From the NCBI GenBank assembly GCA_021785035.1, contig JAJYGP010000025.1, forward strand, positions 1 through 64,000: DNA of 64,000 nucleotides, given 5' to 3'. This DNA comes from Pseudomonadota bacterium. Its GTDB lineage: Bacteria > Pseudomonadota > Gammaproteobacteria > Acidiferrobacterales > Acidiferrobacteraceae. The notes beneath the pieces were generated by a model that was not told the DNA's origin, did no database searches, and saw only the letters and a program-made list of their open reading frames with translations. Of the stretch, positions 11,062-21,900 are shown in pieces (the first letter of the stretch is position 1; each line of letters starts with the position of its first letter). The position numbers and the translations under genes were made by a program.

Positions 11062-11505
11062 TCACCTAGATTGCAAATGAGAGATGGCCGCTGTCAGGGC
11101 CAGTTCGTAGCCGAGGGCGCCAAGACCACTGATGACCCCTGTGGCGACATCGGAAAAAAAAGAGTGTTGCCGAAACGCCTCGCGGCCGTAGATATTGGAG
11201 AGATGGATCTCGATAAACGGGAGGCCCACAGCTACCAAGGCATCGCGCAGGGCGACGCTCGTATGGGTAAAGGCAGCCGGATTAAAGACAATAAAGCGGG
11301 TACCATCGTGGGCCGCCTCGTGGATGCGGGCCACAAGTTCGTGTTCGGCGTTGGTCTGCAAGAACGCGATGGAATGAGAGGTTTCGGCGGCCAGGGTGGT
11401 CAGACGCGCCTCAATGGCAGCCAAAGACGTGGTCCCGTAATGGCCGGGTTCTCGCGCGCCAAGGAGATTGAGGTTGGGGCCGTTTAGTACGAGCAGCTCA
11501 GCCAT
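11062..11505 (-). CDS. aroQ: Type II 3-dehydroquinate dehydratase
   Basis: [45 protein letters not shown]. Confidence 0.96.
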   Translation of the reverse strand: MAELLVLNGPNLNLLGAREPGHYGTTSLAAIEARLTTLAAETSHSIAFLQTNAEHELVARIHEAAHDGTRFIVFNPAAFTHTSVALRDALVAVGLPFIEIHLSNIYGREAFRQHSFFSDVATGVISGLGALGYELALTAAISHLQSR

Positions 11506-11598
11506 GACGATCCTGCCGGGACGTCCCCGGTTCGGGCATTGTGCCCCGCCCTCTCGTTTTTGTCCAGTTGGCCGCTTTTCGATGCAGTTCCCGGGAAA

Positions 11599-12144
11599 TC
11601 ACCGCCTCTTGAACGCGTAAGCGATGCCGGCCTGAAGCGCCCGCGGACTAAAGGTTCCCAGCCGGCCCGTAAGAATCCGCCCGTGGGGCCCGACAAAGAG
11701 ACTAAACGGGATCGCGCCCTGCATGTCCCCGAATTCCGCCAACATCGCCAAGCCCTGCGAGCCCCCTAAGACCACCGGATAAGTGACGTGATGGTTATGG
11801 ATAAAGCGGGCCACCGATTTTTTTCGGTCTAAGGCGATACCCACCACTACGAGGCCCCGACGCTTGTCCTGTTGCGCGATTCGGATCAGAAGCGGGATCT
11901 CGGCGCGGCAAGGTCCGCACCACGGGGCCCAGAAATTGACGAGGTAGACCTTGGCCGGCCAGTGTGACAAGGAGCGCGTGTGGCCGGCGAGGTTCGGAAG
12001 GGCGAGCCGGAAACGCGGGATGCGGTTGCTCGCCGGATAGCGACTGTTTAAGACGGCATGGGGAAAGCGAGCCCCAAGAAAGTAGCCGCTCACTAAAGCC
12101 ACGACCACCAGCGCTGCCCACAGCCCATGTTGGGTCTTACTCAT
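11599..12144 (-). CDS. TlpA/ResA-type thioredoxin-like protein, membrane-anchored
   Basis: N-terminal TM, VNFWAPWCGPCRAEIPLL (WCGPC). Confidence 0.88.
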   Translation of the reverse strand: MSKTQHGLWAALVVVALVSGYFLGARFPHAVLNSRYPASNRIPRFRLALPNLAGHTRSLSHWPAKVYLVNFWAPWCGPCRAEIPLLIRIAQQDKRRGLVVVGIALDRKKSVARFIHNHHVTYPVVLGGSQGLAMLAEFGDMQGAIPFSLFVGPHGRILTGRLGTFSPRALQAGIAYAFKRR

Positions 12145-14096
12145 GCGTGCTTGACCTTGTGAGCTAAATGCACCATTTGGTTCGGCCCCTTATAGCCGTA
12201 AAAGTCCCACTGGTTTTCGGGCGTCCCGTGGGCCGAGAAGAACAGGATGGCCGGCGGCCCGAGAACATCGAAGTGCCGTTTTAAGGCGCGGGTGGCGGCA
12301 TCGTTCTTTGTCACGTCGGCCTGAATGAGCATAAAGCCGCGCAAGGCGCGCCGGACCTTGGGGTTCGCGAAGGTCTCTCTCCGTAGACGCGTGCAATCGA
12401 CGCACCAAGTGGCTGAAAAGTCGACGAGCGCCGGCTCGTTCAGGGCCTGGGCGCGCGCAAGATCGTGGCGTACTGCGGGCAGCGAGGTCGCGGTCCGGAA
12501 TGTGAGTTTGGGGTGGGCGGCGCTTACTATTCCGCGACTTCGAAAAGTGAGCGGCTTAAGCGGGTTCCGGTTCCCTTGGAGGCCGCCAATCAAAGACAAG
12601 GCGCCCCATAATATAAGGAGCATGCCGATGCCGGCGCGTAGCTTTTCAAAACCCGATGCGCCCCGCTCCAGGCGCCCAGCGCCGCCCAAGTACACCCCGA
12701 TCACGATCAGGAGGGCGGCCCACAACAACAGCACCGGCACCTCCGGCAAGAGCCCCAACAAGTAGATCGCCACACCGAGAAGCACAGTCCCAAAGAGGTA
12801 TTTCACCGTATTCATCCACGGCCCCACTTTCGGAAGCAGGTAACCGGCCCCGACCCCCAGAGCGACCAGTATTGCCCCCATCCCCATGGCCATGCTGAAC
12901 ATAATGGCGGCCCCGAGCGGCGCGCTGTGCCGGGATATGGCGACCGCTAGCGCGGAAACCAGCAGTGGGGATACGCACGCCCCGACCACCAGCGCCGACA
13001 AAAGCCCGAGCACAAAGGCCCCGCCCAGCGAGCGCGCATTGATTCGTTGGACGCGGTTTGTGAGCCGGTTTTGGATAAAGTTCGGGACGGGGATTGTATA
13101 GAGGTCGAAAAGCGACAGGGCCATCAAGGTGAAAAGAAGACTGAGAAGCCCGATGCCCCAGGCGTTCTCAAAGTAGGCCTGCAGCTGTTGTCCGGTGGCG
13201 CCAGCCAGCGCCCCGGCGCCGGCATAGGTGACCCCGGTGCCGAGTACGTAGGCAAGCGACAGGGTAGCCCCCTGTTTTTTGGTGAGGCGGTCTTGTCCCT
13301 GGCCTACCAGTATGCTGGAGAGGATGGGGATCATGGGTAGGACGCAAGGCGTGAAAGTGAGCAAAAGGCCGACTCCGAAGGCGCTCACGATGGCCCATAG
13401 CCAAGTGGAGAGGGAGGCAGACGGCACCGTGGCCCGGCCTAAGGGCGTGGTTTTTGTCCCCGGCCTGCCGGCCTGCCGGCTCGCCGTCGGGACCGCGACC
13501 GTCTTTTGGGGAAGCGCGAGACGTAAGGTGCGTGTCACCGGCGGATAGCAAATTCCGCGCAAGGCGCAGCCTTGGTAATGGGCGACGATGGTAAGCCCCT
13601 GGCCGCCACGCGCGCCGGTTAAGGGCAGCGGGAGCACGAAGGATTTTTTGTAGATGATGAGCGTCCCGAGGTAGGGATTGTGTTCGACGAACGCGGGCGG
13701 CATGGCAACCGGCCCTAAGGTGACGCCATGACGTGGGCTGACCAGCCGAAAGCGGATCTTGTTGCGATAGAGATAGTAGCCGGGGGCGATCGCGAAGTGG
13801 GCTTTGAGGACCCCTGTGCTGGGTGCCGTGATTTTCAGCCCAAAGGCCTGACTGCGCTTGAGAAAAGGCTTTTGCCTGTGACTAAAAAAGGCCTTGAACG
13901 CGGCTATGGGTCCGGTCGCCGCCACGGCCGCACGGGTGGTGGATGCTAACAGCAGACCAAAGATCAGGAGGCTAGTTGCGAGCAGAGCCTTGTAGCCAGT
14001 CGAGGTAGGGCTTGTAGCCGCGCTCGATGGGCACCGCCACGATTTCCGGTAGCTCGTAGGGGTGGAGTGTTCGCAGGCGTTCTTCGATCTTCTCAT
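12141..14096 (-). CDS. dsbD: Thiol:disulfide interchange protein DsbD (copy 1; start codon unclear)
   Basis: DsbD alpha domain, FTPCVLPMIPILSSI transmembrane domain, C-terminal FSATWCVDCTRLRRETF. ATG at 14096 lies inside cutA; possible CTG start at 13985. Confidence 0.9.
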   Translation of the reverse strand: MRRSKNACEHSTPTSYRKSWRCPSSAATSPTSTGYKALLATSLLIFGLLLASTTRAAVAATGPIAAFKAFFSHRQKPFLKRSQAFGLKITAPSTGVLKAHFAIAPGYYLYRNKIRFRLVSPRHGVTLGPVAMPPAFVEHNPYLGTLIIYKKSFVLPLPLTGARGGQGLTIVAHYQGCALRGICYPPVTRTLRLALPQKTVAVPTASRQAGRPGTKTTPLGRATVPSASLSTWLWAIVSAFGVGLLLTFTPCVLPMIPILSSILVGQGQDRLTKKQGATLSLAYVLGTGVTYAGAGALAGATGQQLQAYFENAWGIGLLSLLFTLMALSLFDLYTIPVPNFIQNRLTNRVQRINARSLGGAFVLGLLSALVVGACVSPLLVSALAVAISRHSAPLGAAIMFSMAMGMGAILVALGVGAGYLLPKVGPWMNTVKYLFGTVLLGVAIYLLGLLPEVPVLLLWAALLIVIGVYLGGAGRLERGASGFEKLRAGIGMLLILWGALSLIGGLQGNRNPLKPLTFRSRGIVSAAHPKLTFRTATSLPAVRHDLARAQALNEPALVDFSATWCVDCTRLRRETFANPKVRRALRGFMLIQADVTKNDAATRALKRHFDVLGPPAILFFSAHGTPENQWDFYGYKGPNQMVHLAHKVKHA

Positions 14097-14289
14097 AGTG
14101 GTATGCTACCGCCTTGATAATTAACAGCGCTTCGGTTGCGGTATCGAGCTGGTCTCGCCAATAGTATACCGAGCGTACACCCGCCACCATATTGACGCAG
14201 GACGCGAGTTTTTCTTCCACAAGCGCGGTGGCAATGAGCGCGGCGTGGTTTTCGGGGCAGGTCGTAAAGATTATGATATGGGCGGACAT
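13972..14289 (-). CDS. cutA: CutA divalent cation tolerance family protein
   Basis: LVEEKLASCVNMVAGVRSVYYWRDQLDTATEALLIIKA, LHPYELPEIVAVPIERG. Confidence 0.95.
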   Translation of the reverse strand: MSAHIIIFTTCPENHAALIATALVEEKLASCVNMVAGVRSVYYWRDQLDTATEALLIIKAVAYHYEKIEERLRTLHPYELPEIVAVPIERGYKPYLDWLQGSARN

Positions 14290-14449
14290 GCTATCTTCCT
14301 ATCTGTAAGGTGACGAGGTGAGTCCCGGACCACAAGGGACGCCCGGGGAACTTTGCCAGCCTTATTGCGTCTCACGGATAGCCTGTCGGTGACTTCTGCC
14401 CCCGATAGGCTCCTCCTTAATTACCTTAGGGCGACGAGCGCAAGCGCTG

Positions 14450-15307
14450 ATGGTGGGCCACAGGGCCTGCGTCGCCCGCTTTTTAAGGATTCTATACCAT
14501 AGCGTCAGTCCATCTCCGGTGATTTGTTTGAACGAAACCGCGTTTTCTCTAGAGAGTCGCCCGCATGTCTCGCTCGCGGGGTTTGAGTCCGATACCGGCT
14601 CGGGTCCTATGGGGCTCTTTCTCCATGGTTTCCGATCCAACGCCGGCGGCCAGAAGGCGCTGGCGCTGGCCGCCCATGCCCGGGGCAAAGGCTATTCCTG
14701 GGCGCGTTTCGACCTCGCAGCCCATGGCCGTTCGAGCGGCGAGTTTGAAAATCAAAACCTGTCCGGTTGGCTTACGGATGCCTTGTGCGTTGCGCACCGA
14801 TATGCGCCTCGGCCGTTGATTCTGGTGGGCTCGAGCCTTGGGGCGTGGCTCGCGGTTTTGATGGCGCGCCAAAGCGGTCTCAAGGTAGCAGGCCTAGTCT
14901 TGGTCGCGCCTGCTTTCAATTTTTTACAGCGCCGCTATGCGGAATTGCCCGATGCCGTCCAGGGCCTGTGGCGTGCCCAGGGCTATCTCTCGGTTCCCGA
15001 TCCCTATGGTGCGGCCGCAGATCACTACCGGATTCGCCATGATTTGGTCGAAGACGCCCAGCGCCATGATGTCTTGTCGGAGCCCATCGTCCTACCCTGC
15101 CCGCTTGTGATCATTCACGGTGCAGCCGACGAACTCGTTCCGGTCTCCGTCAGCGAGGAATTTTTGGCCCACGTTTCGGCGCCCGAACAGGAATTGCGGG
15201 TGATTCCGGGAGGTGATCATCGCCTCACCGAGGCGATCCCGGAACTCCTCGCGGCTGTTGATCGTCTGTGGGCCGGGGCCGTCCGCGATCAGAAGATGTC
15301 GGCATGA
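14450..15307 (+). CDS. Alpha/beta hydrolase (start uncertain)
   Basis: FLHGFRSN, LVGSSLGAWLAVLMA (GxSxG nucleophile elbow), HGAADELVP, GGDHRL. Confidence 0.85.
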   Translation: MVGHRACVARFLRILYHSVSPSPVICLNETAFSLESRPHVSLAGFESDTGSGPMGLFLHGFRSNAGGQKALALAAHARGKGYSWARFDLAAHGRSSGEFENQNLSGWLTDALCVAHRYAPRPLILVGSSLGAWLAVLMARQSGLKVAGLVLVAPAFNFLQRRYAELPDAVQGLWRAQGYLSVPDPYGAAADHYRIRHDLVEDAQRHDVLSEPIVLPCPLVIIHGAADELVPVSVSEEFLAHVSAPEQELRVIPGGDHRLTEAIPELLAAVDRLWAGAVRDQKMSA

Positions 15308-15717
15308 TACGGTTTCTTGTCCGGTTCATGGCTTTTTTGCCGTTGATAGAGGTGGTTCTCATCGTACTCGTCTGGCATGCACTCGGCCCCTGGTGGACCT
15401 TGGCTTTGCTGTTTTCCGGATCGCTCGCGGGGCTCGCTGTGCTGCGCCTGTCGCCGGTACGGACCCTAGATCACCTCCGGGCCCAGCTCCAGCGGGGGGA
15501 GGCGCCGAACGCCGTTGTATGGGACGGGATGGCGCTGGGGGTGGCCGGGCTCCTGCTCCTTGTGCCGGGTTTTTTCTCCGATTTCCTGGCCGTGGTGCTG
15601 CTTCTTGGTCCAGGAAGACGCCTTTTGCGACGCCCCCGCGGTGTTGACCCGCCTTCTGCCACCCCCGCTGCGGAGCAAAAGCCGCTAGAAGGGCGGTTTC
15701 GCACCTATCGCGATTAA
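15304..15717 (+). CDS. fxsA: FxsA family membrane protein
   Basis: MIRFLVRFMAFLPLIEVVLIVLV...GVAGLLLLVPGFFSDFLAVVLLL; ATGA overlap with upstream hydrolase. Confidence 0.85.
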   Translation: MIRFLVRFMAFLPLIEVVLIVLVWHALGPWWTLALLFSGSLAGLAVLRLSPVRTLDHLRAQLQRGEAPNAVVWDGMALGVAGLLLLVPGFFSDFLAVVLLLGPGRRLLRRPRGVDPPSATPAAEQKPLEGRFRTYRD

Positions 15718-15725
15718 GGCCGGGC

Positions 15726-15753
15726 TTGACAAGCCGCGCGCCTTGTTTATGAT
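15726..15753 (+). promoter_or_regulatory. Sigma70-type promoter for groESL
   Basis: TTGACA (15726-15731), 16-bp spacer, TATGAT (15748-15753). Confidence 0.75.
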
Positions 15754-15779
15754 TGGCACTCACTTGGGCTGAGTGCTAG
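15753..15779 (+). promoter_or_regulatory. CIRCE element (HrcA operator)
   Basis: TTGGCACTC-N9-GAGTGCTAG, 16/18 matches to TTAGCACTC-N9-GAGTGCTAA, directly at the groES promoter. Confidence 0.92.
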
Positions 15780-15837
15780 CAAACGCAGCCAACCTGCACT
15801 CGACACCATAATTTCTGAGTCGACAAGGAGATTTTTT

Positions 15838-16170
15838 ATGAAAGCGCAGTCTCACCAACATACAGGAGAACTCAGTATGAACATTCGTCCGCTGCATGAT
15901 CGCGTGATCGTGCGTCGCTTGGAGGAAGAACGTAAATCCGCAGGTGGCATCGTTATCCCCGATACCGCGAAGGAAAAGCCGATCCAGGGCGAGATCGTGG
16001 CGGTTGGTAAGGGCAAAATCCTCGAAAGCGGAGAGGTACGACCGTTGGACGTCAAGGTCGGCGACAAGGTTTTGTTCGGCAAGTACGCGGGGACCGAGGT
16101 CAAAGTCGGCAACGAAGAACTTCTGGTGATGCGCGAAGAAGATGTCGTCGCGATCATTGATGGTAAATAA
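15838..16170 (+). CDS. groES: Co-chaperonin GroES (canonical start at 15877; upstream in-frame ATG at 15838)
   Basis: [35 protein letters not shown]; followed by groEL. Confidence 0.97.
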   Translation: MKAQSHQHTGELSMNIRPLHDRVIVRRLEEERKSAGGIVIPDTAKEKPIQGEIVAVGKGKILESGEVRPLDVKVGDKVLFGKYAGTEVKVGNEELLVMREEDVVAIIDGK

Positions 16171-16178
16171 CGAACTGA

Positions 16179-17849
<1,671 letters not shown>

Positions 17850-17873
17850 GCCGTACAAAACCTTTGTTCCCGA

Positions 17874-17907
17874 GGCGGAGGACCGATGAGGTCCTCCGCC
17901 TTTTTTT
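17874..17907 (+). terminator. Rho-independent terminator of groESL
   Basis: GGCGGAGGACC-GATGA-GGTCCTCCGCC followed by TTTTTTT. Confidence 0.95.
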
Positions 17908-18157
17908 GTGGAGGGATGGTTGCAGAGGCGCGCGGCAGTAAAGGCGCCGGCGCGACGACCAAGGGGCTCAGGCCTTGCTGGCAAGCGGCGCGTCCAAGCC
18001 CTTGATATCCCTTTGTTTGGTCTCGACTAGACTTCCCGAGTTTGGGGTTTGGCGCTATGCTGCCTCACGCGGGCCGCTCCCTCTTGTGGGCGATGGGCTA
18101 AGACCCGGGATCTCGGCCTTCAGGTTCCCTGGACCACCGCGTGTGCTGAGGATGTGA

Positions 18158-18886
18158 ATGGAAGAGCCAAGTATGGTCTCGGTGGTTAAACGTGAACGCC
18201 CTGGACGGCTTGGGCGCGGGCGCGCTCTTGTCTTGGTGCCGCTCGCCGTGGCCTATCCGTTTGTGTCTTACTGGACTAACGTTTCGGCGAGGCCCGCCAT
18301 GCTAGGCGTTGTCTTTCCCTTTTTGCCGGTGTTGTTCCTGACGCTGGGCCTCGCTTGGAGCAGTAGGCCTCGCTGGCCGTGGCTCTTTGCGTACCTCGTC
18401 TTGTGTGCGATTTTATGGCGCACCAAAGACCTCTTTCTTGCCCATTATTCCTGGGCGTTTTTGTGCGAAGATGCGGGGACCCTGACGGCCCTCTGCGTGC
18501 TCTTTGCGCGGAGCCTGAGGCCGGGGCGAGTGTCGCTCATTACCCGCCTTTCCACCCTTGTCCACGGGCCCTTAAGCCCCTTACTGGCCTGGTATACCCG
18601 TCGGGTGACCCAGGCCTGGGCGCTGCTCTTCGGGGGCTTGGCGACGATGTCGGTGGCGCTCTTTGTGTACGGACCACTCCCTTTCTGGGCATTCTATGCC
18701 AATGTGTTGACGCCGGTCCTGATGGTGACCATGTTCCTGGGAGAATATGGAATTAGGCGGGCCGTTATCCCCCCCGATCAGTGCGCTGGTTTTTTGGAGG
18801 TAGTGCATGCAAGCCGTAAGCACTGGAGAACTCTGATGGAGGCCGATAAGGACGCCCCGTTATCGGTGCGGCGAGTGCACCGATGA
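18158..18886 (+). CDS. Polytopic membrane protein, COG4648-like (as found in aryl-polyene clusters)
   Basis: Multi-TM; YPFVSYWTNVSARP, LAWSSRPRWPWL; ATGA overlap with AMP-ligase. Confidence 0.65.
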   Translation: MEEPSMVSVVKRERPGRLGRGRALVLVPLAVAYPFVSYWTNVSARPAMLGVVFPFLPVLFLTLGLAWSSRPRWPWLFAYLVLCAILWRTKDLFLAHYSWAFLCEDAGTLTALCVLFARSLRPGRVSLITRLSTLVHGPLSPLLAWYTRRVTQAWALLFGGLATMSVALFVYGPLPFWAFYANVLTPVLMVTMFLGEYGIRRAVIPPDQCAGFLEVVHASRKHWRTLMEADKDAPLSVRRVHR

Positions 18887-20250
18887 GCGGGTCCCCGGTC
18901 GCGCAGGTGCCGCTTGTCGTCCATGGAGGCGCGGCCGACATCGTGGCTTTTTACCGCCATGCCCCGGTCTCCTTAGCGCAATTCCTGCACGATGTGGCGC
19001 TTGTCGCGGCACTTTTGCCTGTCGGCCAGCGCGTGTTGAACGCTGCCACCGACCGCTATCACTTCACCGTGGGCTTTGCCGCCGCCGCCTTAGCCCGATG
19101 TGTGACTGTATTGCCTCCAAGCTATGCCCCGGAGGCGATCGCGCGTTTGAAAGATGATGGCCCGGTCTGCTGTCTCAGCGATGCCGAAGTCCCGGTCGCG
19201 CTCCCGAACATTCCCTTCCCCCGTTTGCGTACGCTTGATTCGGCGCCCAATCGCTCCGCTTTGCGCATACCACACCTTCCCGCAGATCAGACGGTCGCGA
19301 CCGTGTTTACGTCGGGAACCACCGGGGCCCCCGTGGGCCACCATAAGACCTGGGGCTCGCTTGTCGCGGGGGCACGTGAGGAGGCCCAACGCTTGGGCCT
19401 GGTCCCTGGTTGCGCCTTGGTTGGAACGGTTCCGCCCCAACATATGTATGGGCTTGAATCGACCGTTATGTTGGGTCTCCACGGAGGCGGGGCTATCAGC
19501 GCCGAGCGACCGTTTTATCCCCACGACATCGTCGCAGCCTTGTCGGACGTGTCTCGCCCGCGCCTGCTCGTGACCTCGCCCGTACATCTCCGCGCGCTCC
19601 TGACAAGCGGCCTTGAGCTTCCCGCGACGGAGGCGCTCTTGTGCGCTACGGCCCCTTTGCCGCGGGCCTTGGCCGAGGAGGCCGAGCAGCGCTTTAAGGC
19701 CCCGCTTTTTGAGATCTATGGTGCGACTGAGGTCGGACAAATCGCAAGTCGCCGTCCGGCGCGCGACCCCCTGTGGGAACTCTTTCCAGGTATGACTCTC
19801 GACCAAAGACAGGATCAGTTTTGGGTTTCGGGCGGTCACGTGCGCGAACCAGCGCCCTTGAACGATCTGATTACGCCGTACGATACGCGTCGGTTCGTTT
19901 TGGAGGGACGCGGGAACGATGTCGTGAATGTGGCGGGGAAACGCAGCTCACTGGCTTTTTTGGAGCAACAGCTTCTCGCCATCCCCGGCGTTGTCGACGG
20001 AGTCTTTTATATGCCGGACGAGGATATGGTGGGTCCGGTCGCGCGTCTCATGGCCTTTGTGGTGGCCCCCGGCCTTACCCCGGCCGATCTCGACCTGGCC
20101 ATGCGCCGTCGCATCGACCCGGTGTTTTTGCCGCGACCCCTCTATTTCGTAGATTCACTCCCCCGGCTGCCGACTGGCAAGCTTCCGCTCGCGACACTCA
20201 AGGCCTGGATCAGCGGGTTCTCGCAAGAGGCGCGTCGTGACCGGGCTTAG
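18883..20250 (+). CDS. AMP-dependent acyl/aryl-CoA (or ACP) ligase, aryl-polyene type
   Basis: TVFTSGTTGAPVGHHKTW (P-loop), FEIYGATEVGQIASR, C-terminal LPRLPTGKLP. Confidence 0.85.
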   Translation: MSGSPVAQVPLVVHGGAADIVAFYRHAPVSLAQFLHDVALVAALLPVGQRVLNAATDRYHFTVGFAAAALARCVTVLPPSYAPEAIARLKDDGPVCCLSDAEVPVALPNIPFPRLRTLDSAPNRSALRIPHLPADQTVATVFTSGTTGAPVGHHKTWGSLVAGAREEAQRLGLVPGCALVGTVPPQHMYGLESTVMLGLHGGGAISAERPFYPHDIVAALSDVSRPRLLVTSPVHLRALLTSGLELPATEALLCATAPLPRALAEEAEQRFKAPLFEIYGATEVGQIASRRPARDPLWELFPGMTLDQRQDQFWVSGGHVREPAPLNDLITPYDTRRFVLEGRGNDVVNVAGKRSSLAFLEQQLLAIPGVVDGVFYMPDEDMVGPVARLMAFVVAPGLTPADLDLAMRRRIDPVFLPRPLYFVDSLPRLPTGKLPLATLKAWISGFSQEARRDRA

Positions 20251-20542
20251 GCCTTTTGCCACGTTTTCGGCCGCGCATCCGGCCTTCGCTGGCCACTTCG
20301 CCGGAGATCCCGTGGTGCCCGGGGTGCTGTTGTTGGACGAGCTGCTCCATCGCTTGGCAGAGGAACTCGGTCTCCCTTATACCAGGTTTCGGGTCCAATC
20401 CGTAAAGTTTCTGGCCTCCGTCCGCCCGGGTGACTCGGTATCATGGACCTTTACCTCGCCGTCGAAGGAGACGTTTGCGTTCACATTGTCTGTTGCCGAC
20501 AGCGCTATCGCCGCCGGCGTCGTTGTTGCAGGGCCCGTTTGA
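20237..20542 (+). CDS. Hotdog-fold 3-hydroxyacyl-ACP dehydratase (FabZ/ApeI-like)
   Basis: FSAAHPAFAGHFAGDPVVPGVLLLDELL (FxGHFPxxPxxPG-like motif). Confidence 0.8.
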   Translation: MTGLRPFATFSAAHPAFAGHFAGDPVVPGVLLLDELLHRLAEELGLPYTRFRVQSVKFLASVRPGDSVSWTFTSPSKETFAFTLSVADSAIAAGVVVAGPV

Positions 20543-20642
20543 TCCTGGCGCTTTGGGCGGTGGGCTGGCGGCGGCCCCGAGGCGAAAGCGCAAGTCCAGG
20601 ATGGTCTTATTCGCGGATTTCAGGATGGCGAGAGGGCCCTCT

Positions 20643-21143
20643 ATGAATACACATGAGATGCGATCCGCTCCGCAGCGGCGATTTGTGGTCGACCATGAAA
20701 CTCTGCGGCGCCTCATCCCCCATAGCGGCAGCATGTGCCTGCTGGCCGGGGTGACGTATTTTGACCAAAACCGAATCGAGTGCTCGGCCACCAGCCACCG
20801 CGCCTTCGACCATCCTTTGCGCGCGCATGGGCGTTTGGGCGCGGCTTGTGGCGTCGAGTACGCAGCTCAGGCTATGGCGGTCCACGGCGCTTTGCCTATC
20901 GTGCCGTCGTCGGCACCGCTCCCCGGGGCCTTGGTCGGGCTGCGTCACGTCCAATTCGAAGTCGACACCCTGGATCTCATCGAGAGCGAGCTTGTCATCG
21001 TTTGTCGCTCGCTCGGTCGGGATGACGGCGCGGCTATGTATGAGTTTTGGATACAGGCTAACGACGCTCTGTTGTTGTCCGGTCGCGCCACAGTGGTTTT
21101 CGCCCATCGCCCCCGTCGTGTCGACGCGGAGGTTTTCACGTGA
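20643..21143 (+). CDS. 3-hydroxylacyl-ACP dehydratase (ApeP-like hotdog protein)
   Basis: LRRLIPHSGSMCLLAGVTYFD, HPLRAHGRLGAACGVEYAAQAMAVHGAL. Confidence 0.8.
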   Translation: MNTHEMRSAPQRRFVVDHETLRRLIPHSGSMCLLAGVTYFDQNRIECSATSHRAFDHPLRAHGRLGAACGVEYAAQAMAVHGALPIVPSSAPLPGALVGLRHVQFEVDTLDLIESELVIVCRSLGRDDGAAMYEFWIQANDALLLSGRATVVFAHRPRRVDAEVFT

Positions 21144-21865
21144 CTCCGGCAAAGCGGGCACTTGTCACCGGCGCAAGCGGTGGCATAGGGGCAGCTATTT
21201 GTCGCAGGCTAGCGGCCGATGGCTACGAGCTTCTGTGTCACGCTCACGCCCACGCGCAGACCGCAGAGACCTTGGCGGCTGAGTTAAAAAGTGCGGGTGG
21301 TCTCGCCTCTGTCGTGGTTTTCGACGTGACGGACCGCGAGGCCACAACCGCGGCCCTGGACACGACCCTCAAGGCAGGACCTATCCAGGTGCTCGTCCAC
21401 AACGCCGGCATACACGACGATGCGGTCTTGGCTGGTATGACTCTTGGACAATGGCAGCGGGTGCTCGATGTGTCCTTGAACGGATTCTTTCACGTTGTTC
21501 AGCCCTTGCTTTTGCCTATGATCCGGACCCGTTGGGGGCGGATTATCAATGTCACTTCGGTGGCTGGGGTCTTGGGTAATCGCGGCCAAGCCAATTATGC
21601 CGCCGCCAAGGGCGGCCTCCATGCCGCCGGCAAGTCCTTGGCCCTTGAGGTGGCAAGCCGCGGCATCACCGTCAATTCGGTCGCGCCCGGCATTATCGCT
21701 ACACCTATGAGCAGTGCGTTCAGTGCAGAGGATATTGGTCGCATGGTCCCCATGAAGCGGGCCGGTGAGCCTTGTGAAGTGGCGAATCTGGTCGGCTTCC
21801 TCGCGTCGGAGCAGGCCGCCTATATCACGGGCCAAGTAATCTCCGTAAATGGTGGAATGGGCTAA
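21140..21865 (+). CDS. 3-oxoacyl-ACP reductase (FabG/ApeQ-like SDR)
   Basis: ALVTGASGGIGAAICRRLA, HNAG, Ser-Tyr-Lys region VAGVLGNRGQANYAAAKGGL, ITGQVISVNGGM. Confidence 0.9.
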   Translation: MTPAKRALVTGASGGIGAAICRRLAADGYELLCHAHAHAQTAETLAAELKSAGGLASVVVFDVTDREATTAALDTTLKAGPIQVLVHNAGIHDDAVLAGMTLGQWQRVLDVSLNGFFHVVQPLLLPMIRTRWGRIINVTSVAGVLGNRGQANYAAAKGGLHAAGKSLALEVASRGITVNSVAPGIIATPMSSAFSAEDIGRMVPMKRAGEPCEVANLVGFLASEQAAYITGQVISVNGGMG

Positions 21866-21900
21866 GGGACAATCGGCTTGCGGGGCGGGAGAAAAAGACC

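Noticed and set aside
13455-13480. GCCTGCCG-type tandem repeat
   Set aside because: Only about two units inside the dsbD coding sequence; low-complexity GC-rich linker, not a functional repeat array.
19090-19839. 249-aa ORF antisense to the AMP-ligase
   Set aside because: Coding strand shows P-loop and ligase motifs; antisense frame has none.
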